Part shown: positions 5,110 to 11,839 of the stretch, one piece after another | How the letters are laid out: each line of letters opens with the position of its first letter | How positions within the stretch are numbered: the first letter of the stretch is position 1 | Source: Ruminococcaceae bacterium UBA7101 | GTDB lineage: Bacteria; Bacillota; Clostridia; Oscillospirales; Acutalibacteraceae | Length of the DNA stretch: 13,482 nucleotides | Direction: 5' to 3' | Assembly: GCA_002493325.1 (NCBI GenBank) | Contig: DKYL01000070.1 | Coordinates: 474-13,955 of the forward strand | Position numbers and translations under genes: made by a program | The notes under the pieces: generated by a model | Databases searched by the model: none | The model's input: only the letters and a program-made list of their open reading frames with translations | What the model was told of the DNA's origin: nothing

Positions 5110-6969
5110 ATGGATAATAACCAAATTCCTAATATGGATTATAATGCCGATGAGGTTATTAATGAATTCAAGGAAAAAATAAAATGGCCCAAGGGCGAAG
5201 AGGTAGAGGCAGTTGTTAAGCCTGATAAGGTGCCGCTGCGTGTGCTTATTTCTTTATTAATAACACTTGTGGGCGGAGGAATTGCATATTATATGATGCT
5301 TCCTGCTCTTAATATTCACGACACACAGTTTTATCTGTTTATTGTTTTGCTTGTTGCAATTTTTATTGCTTCCTTTGCATTTGTATGTAAGGCAAACAAA
5401 AAGGTTGAGCGTAAAGAGTATGTTAAGAAGAAGTCACTTGTGCCGCTGATTATTGTGGGCGTTGTGCTTGCTGTTATGGCAGTGGGCTGGTTAACAGGTA
5501 TTACCCTGTTCAGAGCAGGCAGCTACAGTCAGCTTATGACCATTGAGGACGGCAATTTTGAAACGGATTTTGAAAGCATCAGCTACGACAAGGTGCCGAG
5601 AGTGGATGCGGAACGTGCTTATACACTTGCCGACCAGCAGCTTGGCTCACTCAGCGAATATAAGAGCCAGTATGTTGTTTCTGCAAATTCCACACAGATT
5701 AACTATAAGAATACACCTGTAAGAGTTTCTTATCTTGAGTATGCAGATGTTTTCAAGTGGGTTAACAATACCAAAAACGGTCTTCCTGCTTATATGATTA
5801 CAGACCTTGTAACACAGAAGGTTACAGCTATCAATTGTGTTGAGCAGTTTGGCGAAGGCATTAAATATTCACCTACTGAGCTGTTTAATGAAAAGCTGAT
5901 TCGTCATCTGCGTTTCCAGTATCCAACAATGCTGCTTGATACGCCGAATTTTGAGATTGATGATGACCAGCATCCTTACTGGATTACTGCTGCACTGGAC
6001 AAGACAATCGGTCTTTTCGGCGGTACAGATGTTAAGGGTGTAATTATCACCGATGCGCTCAATGGTGAAAGCCAGTATTATGATATTGAGCAGGTAAGAA
6101 CAGATGCATCACTGAACTGGATTGATGTTGTTTACAGCGAGTCCCTTTTGATTGAGCAGTATAACTATTACGGTAAGCTGCAGAACGGCTTCTGGAACTC
6201 CATTATTTTCCAGAATGACGTTAATGTTGCCTCTGTCGGCAGCGGAAATATTGCGATGAATGATGACGTATGGGTTTACACAGGTGTAACCTCATCAGAG
6301 TCTGACGCTTCCAACTTCGGTTTCATTTTATGTAATCAGAGAACGAAAGAAACAAAGTATTATCAAAATGCGGGCGCAATGGAAAGTGCCGCACAGAAAT
6401 CTGCTGCAGATGCTGTACAGAACTATGGTTATTCAGCAACCTTCCCGATTTTGCTTGGTATTGATGATAACCCGACCTATTTTATGTCACTTTACGGTGC
6501 AAGTAATACGGTAAAGGGTTATGCATTTGTAAGCCTTGAGGATAAGACTGTTGTTGGTACAGGTCTTCTTGATGTGGCAAAGAGCGACGCAAGAGCACTG
6601 AACAGTGCACTCGAAAGCTATATTGATGCTCTCAAGGAAAAGGGTGTAGCTGATGATGTGGATAAGAACGACGTTATTGTTGACACGGATAAAATTGACA
6701 GTGCCGATAATAATTCCGATACACAGACCCCCGGCAAAGAACCTGCTCCGTCAGCAGACGGCAATAAGGTTACAGGCGAGGTAACGGATATTAAATCATC
6801 TGTTAATGACGGCAACACAGTTTATTATCTGCAGATTGACGGCAAGTATTACTACATTAAGGTAACAGATGCTATGGAGGTGCTGCTGATTAATAAGGGC
6901 GATACTGTAACCGTTGAATTTGAAAAGTCGGATGATACCTTTATTCCTGCAAAGTCAGTTACAAGATAA
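5110..6969 (+). CDS. Uncharacterised three-TM membrane protein, large extracytoplasmic domain
   Basis: A 619-residue protein I cannot assign to a named family. The first 40 residues are hydrophilic, then three hydrophobic helices follow at about 44-65, 73-93 and 110-134, with a basic loop (KANKKVERKEYVKKK) between the second and third. The positive-inside rule places that loop in the cytoplasm and the long part after residue 135 outside. That part is rich in Tyr, Asp and Asn. An acidic, low-complexity linker with alternating Asp, Asn, Ser and Pro (about 525-560) leads to a compact beta-rich C-terminal module beginning VTGEVTDIKSSVNDG and containing YYLQIDGKYYYIKV and GDTVTVEFE, which looks OB-fold-like. 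The start at 5110 has AAAGGAG at 8 nt. It is transcribed alone between its promoter and a long terminator hairpin. A cell-envelope role is inference. Confidence 0.8.
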   Translation: MDNNQIPNMDYNADEVINEFKEKIKWPKGEEVEAVVKPDKVPLRVLISLLITLVGGGIAYYMMLPALNIHDTQFYLFIVLLVAIFIASFAFVCKANKKVERKEYVKKKSLVPLIIVGVVLAVMAVGWLTGITLFRAGSYSQLMTIEDGNFETDFESISYDKVPRVDAERAYTLADQQLGSLSEYKSQYVVSANSTQINYKNTPVRVSYLEYADVFKWVNNTKNGLPAYMITDLVTQKVTAINCVEQFGEGIKYSPTELFNEKLIRHLRFQYPTMLLDTPNFEIDDDQHPYWITAALDKTIGLFGGTDVKGVIITDALNGESQYYDIEQVRTDASLNWIDVVYSESLLIEQYNYYGKLQNGFWNSIIFQNDVNVASVGSGNIAMNDDVWVYTGVTSSESDASNFGFILCNQRTKETKYYQNAGAMESAAQKSAADAVQNYGYSATFPILLGIDDNPTYFMSLYGASNTVKGYAFVSLEDKTVVGTGLLDVAKSDARALNSALESYIDALKEKGVADDVDKNDVIVDTDKIDSADNNSDTQTPGKEPAPSADGNKVTGEVTDIKSSVNDGNTVYYLQIDGKYYYIKVTDAMEVLLINKGDTVTVEFEKSDDTFIPAKSVTR

Positions 6970-6980
6970 TCAAAATTTTA

Positions 6981-7045
6981 AAGACGGGTGTTTAAGCTGA
7001 GGTGCGTTATCGAACCTCAGCTTTTGACACTCGTCTTTTATTTTG
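6981..7045 (+). terminator. Long two-tier terminator hairpin
   Basis: The outer stem is AAGACGGGTGT (6981-6991) with ACACTCGTCTT (7027-7037), 11 bp including one G-U. The inner stem is AAGCTGAGGT (6994-7003) with ACCTCAGCTT (7014-7023), 10 bp, joined by small internal loops. A T-rich tail (TTATTTTGAT) follows. It is longer than a usual terminator. Confidence 0.8.
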
Positions 7046-7073
7046 ATATAAATAAATCTTAATATATTTATTG

Positions 7074-7101
7074 TTGCAATTTGATGATTTTGTGGTATCA
7101 T
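7074..7101 (+). promoter_or_regulatory. Weak candidate promoter for pyk
   Basis: TTGCAA (7074-7079) and TATCAT (7096-7101) are 16 bp apart. A TATAAT at 7129-7134 has no partner -35. A promoter is expected here because a strong terminator precedes the gene, but I cannot fix it. Confidence 0.25.
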
Positions 7102-7166
7102 AACAATGGGGTAAATTTGATTATACTTTATAATTATTTTTATCCAATAAACTATGGAGCATTTTT

Positions 7167-8600
7167 ATGAAGACTAAAAAAACGAAAATCATCTGCACGA
7201 TGGGTCCTGCAACCGATGACCCGAAGGTGCTTGAAAAAATGATTAAAGCAGGTATGAATGTGGCAAGATTTAATTTCAGCCACGGTTCATACGAGGATCA
7301 CGAAAAAAGACTTAACGAAGTAATTGAGGTAAGAAACAGACTCAATCAGCCAATCGCCACTTTGCTTGATACAAAAGGACCGGAAATCAGACTTGGCGAT
7401 TTTGAAAATCCTGAGGGTGCGGTTATAAGCCCAGGTGATAAATATACACTTACAACAACACCTTGTATGGGCAATGAAAAAAAGTGTTATATCAATTATG
7501 AAGGACTGCCTGCTGATGTCAGTGTCGGCACAACCATTTTAATCAATGACGGTCTTATTTCAATGAAGGTTGAAAAGGTTAACGGCACAGATATTAACTG
7601 TGTGGTTATTGACGGCGGTCTGCTGACAAATCATAAGGGTGTTAATGTGCCGAATGTTGAGCTAAAAATGCCTTATCTTTCATCAAGAGATATGGCTGAT
7701 TTACAGTTCGGTGCAAATCACGACTTTGACTTTGTTGCTGCATCATTTGTACGAAGCGCAACAGATGTTACCATCCTGCGCAACTATGTTGAGGCTATCG
7801 GCTGGAAGAATGTTAAAATTATTTCAAAAATCGAGAATGAGCAGGGCGTAAAGAATATTGATGAAATCATCAGAGTGTCTGACGGTATAATGGTAGCCCG
7901 CGGTGATATGGGTGTTGAGATTGATTTTCAGCGTATTCCGTCAATTCAGAAAATGATTATTCATAAGGTTTACGATGCAGGCAAAATTGTTGTTACCGCA
8001 ACACAGATGCTGGAATCCATGATAAATAATCCAAGACCCACAAGAGCAGAGATTACCGATGTTGCCAATGCAATTTATGACGGCACAAGCGCCATAATGC
8101 TTTCGGGTGAAAGTGCTGTGGGCAAGCATCCTGTTGAGGCGGTTGAAACTATGACCTCCATTGCAAAGAATACCGAGGATGATATTGATTATATTAAGCG
8201 CTTCAATAATTTCTATCCTCAGAGTATTGCTAAGGATACTACGTCGGCAATCAGTCACGCAACCGTTACAACCTCTCACGATTTGAACGCATCTGCAATT
8301 ATCACGGTGACAAAAAGCGGTACAACTGCCAGACTGATTTCAAAGTTCAGACCTGCAACCAATATTATAGGTGCTACCATTGATGAAAAGGTTTGGCGTC
8401 AGCTTAGTTTAAGCTGGGGTGTTACGCCGATTAAATGTGAACTTAAAAATAATACGGATGAGCTGTTTGACCATGCTGTTGAGGTTTCATTGGCTGCAAA
8501 TGCCGTTGAAAAGGGTGACATTGTAGTTATAACCGCAGGAATACCCCTTGGTATTTCAGGTACAACAAATATGCTGAAGGTACACCAGATTGAGGATTGA
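7167..8600 (+). CDS. pyk: Pyruvate kinase
   Basis: A 477-residue cytoplasmic enzyme that transfers phosphate from phosphoenolpyruvate to ADP, the last ATP-forming step of glycolysis. Family motifs appear in order: KTKIICTMGPA (4-14), MNVARFNFSHG (30-40, with substrate Arg34), LDTKGPEIRLG, KIENEQGVKNIDEI (221-234, catalytic Lys221 and metal-binding Glu223), VARGDMGVEI (metal Asp247), and TQMLESM followed by PTRAEITDVANAI. Glu73 in KGPEIR is the residue type associated with potassium-dependent enzymes. The length equals the standard A/B/C-domain form, with no extra C-terminal PEP-utiliser domain. Start ATG has GGAG 7 nt upstream. The last 11 bases overlap the next gene's proposed start, suggesting cotranscription with the GNAT and mltG genes. 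Confidence 0.97.
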   Translation: MKTKKTKIICTMGPATDDPKVLEKMIKAGMNVARFNFSHGSYEDHEKRLNEVIEVRNRLNQPIATLLDTKGPEIRLGDFENPEGAVISPGDKYTLTTTPCMGNEKKCYINYEGLPADVSVGTTILINDGLISMKVEKVNGTDINCVVIDGGLLTNHKGVNVPNVELKMPYLSSRDMADLQFGANHDFDFVAASFVRSATDVTILRNYVEAIGWKNVKIISKIENEQGVKNIDEIIRVSDGIMVARGDMGVEIDFQRIPSIQKMIIHKVYDAGKIVVTATQMLESMINNPRPTRAEITDVANAIYDGTSAIMLSGESAVGKHPVEAVETMTSIAKNTEDDIDYIKRFNNFYPQSIAKDTTSAISHATVTTSHDLNASAIITVTKSGTTARLISKFRPATNIIGATIDEKVWRQLSLSWGVTPIKCELKNNTDELFDHAVEVSLAANAVEKGDIVVITAGIPLGISGTTNMLKVHQIED

Positions 8601-9042
8601 TTTTTTTGACAGCAGTGCTGATGAATTTGAAACTGTTAAGGCAATACGCACCTGCGTTTTCACAAATGAGCAGGGTGCTGATGCCAAGGGTGAGTTTGAC
8701 CAATATGACAGTACAAGCCTGTTTGCACTGCTTTATGACGGCAATGAGCCTGTGGGCACTGCAAGGATTGCCAAAACAGCAGCAGGCTTTAAAATTGGAA
8801 GAATAGCCATTCTGAAAAAGTGCCGCGGCAAAGGCTTCGGTGCCGAAATTGTAAAAGCAGTTACAGAAAAAGCTTTTGAAATGGGTGCTGATAAAGTGCT
8901 TGTTGATGCGCAGAATTATGCAGTGCCCTTTTATGAAAAGCTGGGTTTCAAAGTAATAGGCACTGAAATAATGGACAGGGGACTTGCGCATATACCAATG
9001 TGTATGGATAAAGGAGAACATTATGGCAAAGAAGAAAAGTAA
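8590..9042 (+). CDS. GNAT family N-acetyltransferase (ElaA/YjcF-like)
   Basis: A 150-residue single-domain acyl-CoA-dependent acyltransferase; acceptor unknown. Visible motifs are VFTNEQGADAKGEFDQYD (23-40), PVGTARI (54-60), the acetyl-CoA pyrophosphate loop IGRIAILKKCRGKGFGAEIV (69-88), AVPFYEKLGF (111-120) and DRGLAHIPM near the end; this pattern resembles ElaA/YjcF-type GNATs. The start is TTG at 8590, inside the end of pyk; AAGG lies 9 nt upstream and no in-frame ATG exists near the N-terminus. It overlaps pyk by 11 bases and mltG by 20, so all three are probably one operon. Confidence 0.9.
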   Translation: MRIDFFDSSADEFETVKAIRTCVFTNEQGADAKGEFDQYDSTSLFALLYDGNEPVGTARIAKTAAGFKIGRIAILKKCRGKGFGAEIVKAVTEKAFEMGADKVLVDAQNYAVPFYEKLGFKVIGTEIMDRGLAHIPMCMDKGEHYGKEEK

Positions 9043-10069
9043 GCTTTCATCATTCGTTATAGCGGTTCTTGCTGTTGTGCTTATTGCGGTTGTCGGCTTT
9101 TTCGGCTTCAAATATGTAACGGATGAGGTTGACGGCAACAGAAGGCAGAAATCGGGCGGCACTGTTCATATCACAAGTACATCTCAGTATGATGTGGGAC
9201 AGGCTCTGTTTACCAATGAAATTATCAACAGCGACACCATATGGGATATGTGGATGAATAAGTATTATCCTGATTTTGAATATATACAGGGTGAATTTGA
9301 GCTGAATGCACAGATGAGCTATGAGGAGATTGCACAGAAGCTGAAAGAACCTGATGTCACACATCAGTCTGTATCTGTTTGTATACCTGAGGGCTATGAT
9401 ATTTTTAAGATTTCAACAACGCTTGAAGAAAACGGTGTGTGCAGTGCAGAGGATTTTCTGAATGCCTGCAAGGATAAGTCAAAATATGACTATTCCTTCA
9501 TCTCCGATATTCCCGACAGCTCCACAATCGCATATCCTTTAGAGGGCTTTTTGTTTCCTGCCACATATGATTTTGCCGAAAATATGCAGGCTTACGAGGT
9601 TGTTGACACAATGCTCGGTGCCTTCGCTGACAGAATCAGCAGTGAATGGAGAGCATATTGCGAGCAGAATAATATGACTATGTATGAGCTTGTGACTCTT
9701 GCGTCGGTTGTTGAAAAGGAAACGCTGGGTGAGGGTGTTGCACAGAAAATTGCGTCTGTATTTATCAACAGACTTGAGAAGGGACAGCAGCTTCAGAGCG
9801 ATGTCACAATTGATTACGGCAATAAGCTGCGTGAGGCAGGCTTTGCAGATGATGTTGTGACCTCCTATAACACATATAAATGTGCAGCACTGCCAAGCGG
9901 ACCTATCTGTAACCCCGGTGTTGCAAATATTGATGCTGTGGTCAATCATGCTGATACCGAGTATTTCTATTTCTTCTCCTACAATAACGGTGCTGATTTC
10001 TACTTCACAGACGATTATAACGATTTCCAGGCACAGTGGGCTGTGCTTGGCAAAACAAATACACAATAA
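9023..10069 (+). CDS. mltG: Endolytic murein transglycosylase MltG
   Basis: A 348-residue membrane-anchored enzyme that cuts nascent peptidoglycan strands to set glycan length. A lysine-rich start precedes one TM helix (about 9-29), placing the domain outside. YceG/MltG signatures follow: IPEGYDIFKIS (121-131), LEGFLFPATY (173-182), then LASVVEKET (226-234) with the catalytic glutamate expected at Glu231, VFINRLEKGQQLQSDVTIDYG, and LPSGPICNPG. The ATG at 9023 is preferred over an in-frame ATG at 8984 because AAGGAG lies 6 nt before it. It begins inside the GNAT gene (20-base overlap), indicating translational coupling. No terminator is seen before the infC promoter 8 bases downstream. Confidence 0.95.
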   Translation: MAKKKSKLSSFVIAVLAVVLIAVVGFFGFKYVTDEVDGNRRQKSGGTVHITSTSQYDVGQALFTNEIINSDTIWDMWMNKYYPDFEYIQGEFELNAQMSYEEIAQKLKEPDVTHQSVSVCIPEGYDIFKISTTLEENGVCSAEDFLNACKDKSKYDYSFISDIPDSSTIAYPLEGFLFPATYDFAENMQAYEVVDTMLGAFADRISSEWRAYCEQNNMTMYELVTLASVVEKETLGEGVAQKIASVFINRLEKGQQLQSDVTIDYGNKLREAGFADDVVTSYNTYKCAALPSGPICNPGVANIDAVVNHADTEYFYFFSYNNGADFYFTDDYNDFQAQWAVLGKTNTQ

Positions 10070-10077
10070 AATAATCC

Positions 10078-10106
10078 TTGACAAATGTTAAGATGTGTGT
10101 TAGTAT
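10078..10106 (+). promoter_or_regulatory. Promoter of the infC operon
   Basis: A perfect TTGACA (10078-10083) and TAGTAT (10101-10106) are 17 bp apart. Transcription would start near 10113, leaving a leader of about 130 nt before infC. Confidence 0.7.
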
Positions 10107-10111
10107 ATTCA

Positions 10112-10235
10112 CACAACAAAGAAGAACGAACCCCGTTCTCCCCTTCAGTGTCAGCAAAAAGGGCAATATTACATTTGTAATTATTGAAGTGCGGGCGTTT
10201 TGCGTTCGCACTTATTTGTTATTAATTTTTAAGAG
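10112..10235 (+). ncRNA. Structured infC leader, L20/IF3-leader-like
   Basis: The untranslated leader holds AGAACG/CGTTCT around AACCC (10123-10139), a CCCCTT/AAGGG-type pairing at about 10139-10163, and an 11-bp stem of AAGTGCGGGCG with CGTTCGCACTT (10187-10213, two G-U pairs) followed by TTATTTGTTATTAATTTTT. The last looks like an intrinsic attenuator placed just before the ribosome binding site. In Bacillota, infC-rpmI-rplT leaders are known to be controlled by ribosomal protein L20 through transcription attenuation. I infer the same here from position and shape; I cannot confirm the family model. Confidence 0.55.
10187..10230 (+). terminator. Attenuator hairpin before infC
   Basis: The 11-bp stem with loop TTTTG (10198-10202) is followed by U-rich sequence to 10230, ending directly at AAGAGG. 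Termination here would prevent expression of infC, rpmI and rplT. Confidence 0.55.
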
Positions 10236-10244
10236 GTGTTTTTT

Positions 10245-10763
10245 ATCAGTAAGGAAGCTCAACAGATTAATGGTGAAATCAGAGATAAGGAATTACGTGT
10301 AATTTCTGCCGATGGTGAGCAGCTTGGAATTATGAGTGCCAAAGCAGCACTTAAAATTGCAGAGGACAGTGACCTTGATTTGGTTAAGATTGCTCCTCAG
10401 GCTAAGCCGCCTGTCTGCAAAATTATGGACTATTCTAAGTTCCGCTATGAGCAGGCAAAAAGGGAAAAGGAAAACCGTAAAAACCAGAAACAGATTGAAA
10501 CGAAGGAAATCCGCCTTTCCGTTACAATTGATGTCGGTGATTTCAACACTAAGGTTAATCAGGCTAAAAAGTTCCTTGCTTCAGGTCATAAGCTGAAGGT
10601 TTCTATCAGACTTAAGGGCAGAATGATGGCTCACTCGGAGCTTGGCGTTGATAATATGAAGCGCTTTGCCGAGGCTGTTGCAGAGGAAGCAAATGTTGAT
10701 AAAGCACCAAAGCTTGAGGGCAGACAGATTCTTATGTTTTTGTCACCAAAGCAGGCTAAGTAA
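10245..10763 (+). CDS. infC: Translation initiation factor IF-3
   Basis: IF-3 binds the 30S subunit, keeps it apart from 50S and checks start-codon/initiator-tRNA pairing. The product (172 residues) has the N-domain with INGEIRDKELRVISADGEQLGIMS, the junction KIAPQAKPPVCKIMDYSKFRYEQ, a basic linker, and the C-domain with ETKEIRLSVTIDVGDFNTKV and IRLKGRMMAHSELG. The start is best placed at ATC (10245-10247): AAGAGGTG ends 6 nt before it, and the family N-terminus ISKE...INEEIRD then begins at the start codon. A GTG at 10236 exists, but it lies within the ribosome binding site. Use of a poor start codon is a known means of IF-3 autoregulation (AUU in E. coli). First gene of infC-rpmI-rplT. Confidence 0.93.
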   Translation: MSKEAQQINGEIRDKELRVISADGEQLGIMSAKAALKIAEDSDLDLVKIAPQAKPPVCKIMDYSKFRYEQAKREKENRKNQKQIETKEIRLSVTIDVGDFNTKVNQAKKFLASGHKLKVSIRLKGRMMAHSELGVDNMKRFAEAVAEEANVDKAPKLEGRQILMFLSPKQAK

Positions 10764-10785
10764 TTTATAATACGGAGGAATAATT

Positions 10786-10983
10786 ATGCCAAAGATTAAG
10801 ACACACAGCGGCGCTAAAAAGCGTTTTAAGACAACAAAAAGCGGCAAGGTTAAGCGTGCTCATGCTTACACCTCACACATTCTTACAAAGAAATCAACAA
10901 AGCGTAAGAGAAATTTACGCAAGACTGCAGTTGCTGACGTTACAAACCAGAAGCAGTGCAAGAGATTAGTTCCTTATAAGTAA
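10786..10983 (+). CDS. rpmI: 50S ribosomal protein L35
   Basis: A 65-residue, very basic protein of normal family length. It shows PKIKTHSGAKKRFKTTKSGK at the start, the central HILTKKSTKRKRNLRK and the ending CKRLVPYK. It assembles into the large subunit. GGAGG lies 7 nt before the ATG. It sits 22 bp after infC and 53 bp before rplT, in the conserved order. Confidence 0.98.
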   Translation: MPKIKTHSGAKKRFKTTKSGKVKRAHAYTSHILTKKSTKRKRNLRKTAVADVTNQKQCKRLVPYK

Positions 10984-11036
10984 GAAGAAATTGCTTAGAT
11001 ATTTAAGCTTAACTATAAACACGGAGGTATATTGAC

Positions 11037-11390
11037 ATGGCAAGAATTAAGGGCGCTATGACCACTCGTAGAAGAAGAAAGAAAGTATTAAAGGCAGCTA
11101 AGGGCTACTACGGCGGAAAGCACAGACTCTTTAAAACAGCTAAGCAGGCTGTTATGAAGAGCGGACAGTATGCTTATATCGGCAGAAAGCAGAAGAAGAG
11201 AGATTTCAGAAGAATGTGGATTACACGTATTTCTGCTGCCTGCAAAGCAAACGGTATGAACTACTCAACCTTTATGAACGGTCTTAAGAAGGCTGGCGTA
11301 GATCTTAACAGAAAGATGCTTTCTGAAATTGCTGTTGCTGACCCTGCTGGTTTTACAGCACTTGTTGAAACAGCAAAGGCTGCATTATAA
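11037..11390 (+). CDS. rplT: 50S ribosomal protein L20
   Basis: A 117-residue basic protein, full length for the family. It has the N-terminal arm MARIKGAMTTRRRRKKVLK, then AKGYYGGKHRLFKTAKQAVM, YAYIGRKQKKRDFRRMWI and the C-terminal MLSEIAVADPAGF. It is an early assembly protein binding 23S rRNA, and in many Bacillota it represses its own operon by binding the infC leader, here probably 10112-10235. GGAGG lies 9 nt before the ATG. A strong terminator follows. Confidence 0.98.
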   Translation: MARIKGAMTTRRRRKKVLKAAKGYYGGKHRLFKTAKQAVMKSGQYAYIGRKQKKRDFRRMWITRISAACKANGMNYSTFMNGLKKAGVDLNRKMLSEIAVADPAGFTALVETAKAAL

Positions 11391-11401
11391 TCAGACATCG
11401 A

Positions 11402-11476
11402 TAAAGTGGGCTGAACCACTTTAAAGAGCCTTGTAATCCATAAGGATTACAAGGCTCTTTGCGTTTTTCGTTTTTT
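11402..11476 (+). terminator. Terminator of infC-rpmI-rplT
   Basis: A small stem (TAAAGTGG with CCACTTTA, 11402-11423) is followed by a perfect 17-bp stem, AAAGAGCCTTGTAATCC with its complement ending at 11460, around ATAA. T-rich sequence (GCGTTTTTCGTTTTTT) follows. Confidence 0.92.
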
Positions 11477-11602
11477 GCTCGGGGGAGTGAATTGTGCAAA
11501 GCACAAGAGACCGTTGCTCCAAATCTTTGATTTGGGAAAAATAGACCAGTGGACTATTTTGTAGCAACTTGAATTAACACAGCTCCCGCTCGCAACAAAA
11601 CG
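11469..11602. repeat. Cloverleaf-like inverted-repeat element, function unknown
   Basis: The ends are imperfect inverted repeats: CGTTTT-TTGC-GGGAG on the left and CTCCC-GCAA-AAAACG on the right, about 15 pairs, extended by GTG/CAC and AATT/AATT. Inside are three hairpins: TTGTGC/GCACAA (11492-11506), CCAAATC/GATTTGG (11519-11535) and AAAATAG/CTATTTT with inner CCA/TGG (11538-11560). The last two are enclosed by GTTGCT/AGCAAC (11513-11518, 11563-11568). There is no convincing coding sequence or ribosome binding site. It could be a non-autonomous (MITE-like) interspersed repeat or a structured RNA. No target duplication is seen. Confidence 0.55.
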
Positions 11603-11660
11603 TAATTCAGCTCCATTTCTCGAAGTCTGTGAAATTTTCAGAAAACAATATTGATAAGTC

Positions 11661-11699
11661 ATCTATTTTGTGTAAAGCAATTTTCTTTACACCATAGAT
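11661..11699. promoter_or_regulatory. Long dyad upstream of the ylxM promoter
   Basis: GTGTAAAG (11670-11677) and CTTTACAC (11685-11692) form a perfect 8-bp dyad around CAATTTT; ATCTAT and ATAGAT extend it outside. The same arms with a 7-base spacer recur at 11790-11810, across the promoter. It may be an operator; a hairpin left over from a repeat is the alternative. Confidence 0.4.
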
Positions 11700-11751
11700 T
11701 GTGTCAATAGCAAATGCACAAATTTTATAATATTTTTTATTGCAAATAGGC

Positions 11752-11780
11752 TTGACTTATTGGTCACTCTTTAGTATAAT
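11752..11780 (+). promoter_or_regulatory. Promoter of ylxM-ffh
   Basis: TTGACT (11752-11757) and a perfect TATAAT (11775-11780) are 17 bp apart. Transcription should start near 11787, about 53 nt before the chosen ylxM start. Confidence 0.85.
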
Positions 11781-11789
11781 ACACCTTGC

Positions 11790-11810
11790 TGTAAAGATTA
11801 TAGCTTTACA
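11790..11810 (+). promoter_or_regulatory. Dyad at the start of the ylxM-ffh transcript
   Basis: TGTAAAG (11790-11796) and CTTTACA (11804-11810) form a perfect 7-bp dyad around ATTATAG, overlapping the predicted +4 to +24. It could be a repressor site or a 5'-terminal mRNA hairpin that stabilises the message. Confidence 0.45.
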
Positions 11811-11839
11811 CTTATGCGTATATGAAAGGAGAGGTCAGC

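Noticed and set aside
8527..9162. 211-codon minus-strand open frame across the GNAT gene
   Set aside because: It is antisense to three real overlapping genes, has cysteine/phenylalanine-rich shadow composition and no ribosome binding site.
9539..10084. 181-codon minus-strand open frame across mltG
   Set aside because: Antisense shadow of conserved mltG motifs; isoleucine/cysteine-rich with no family resemblance.
11447..11662. 71-codon minus-strand open frame in the intergenic region
   Set aside because: It spans the terminator and hairpin element, has no ribosome binding site and low-quality composition; the structure explains the sequence better.
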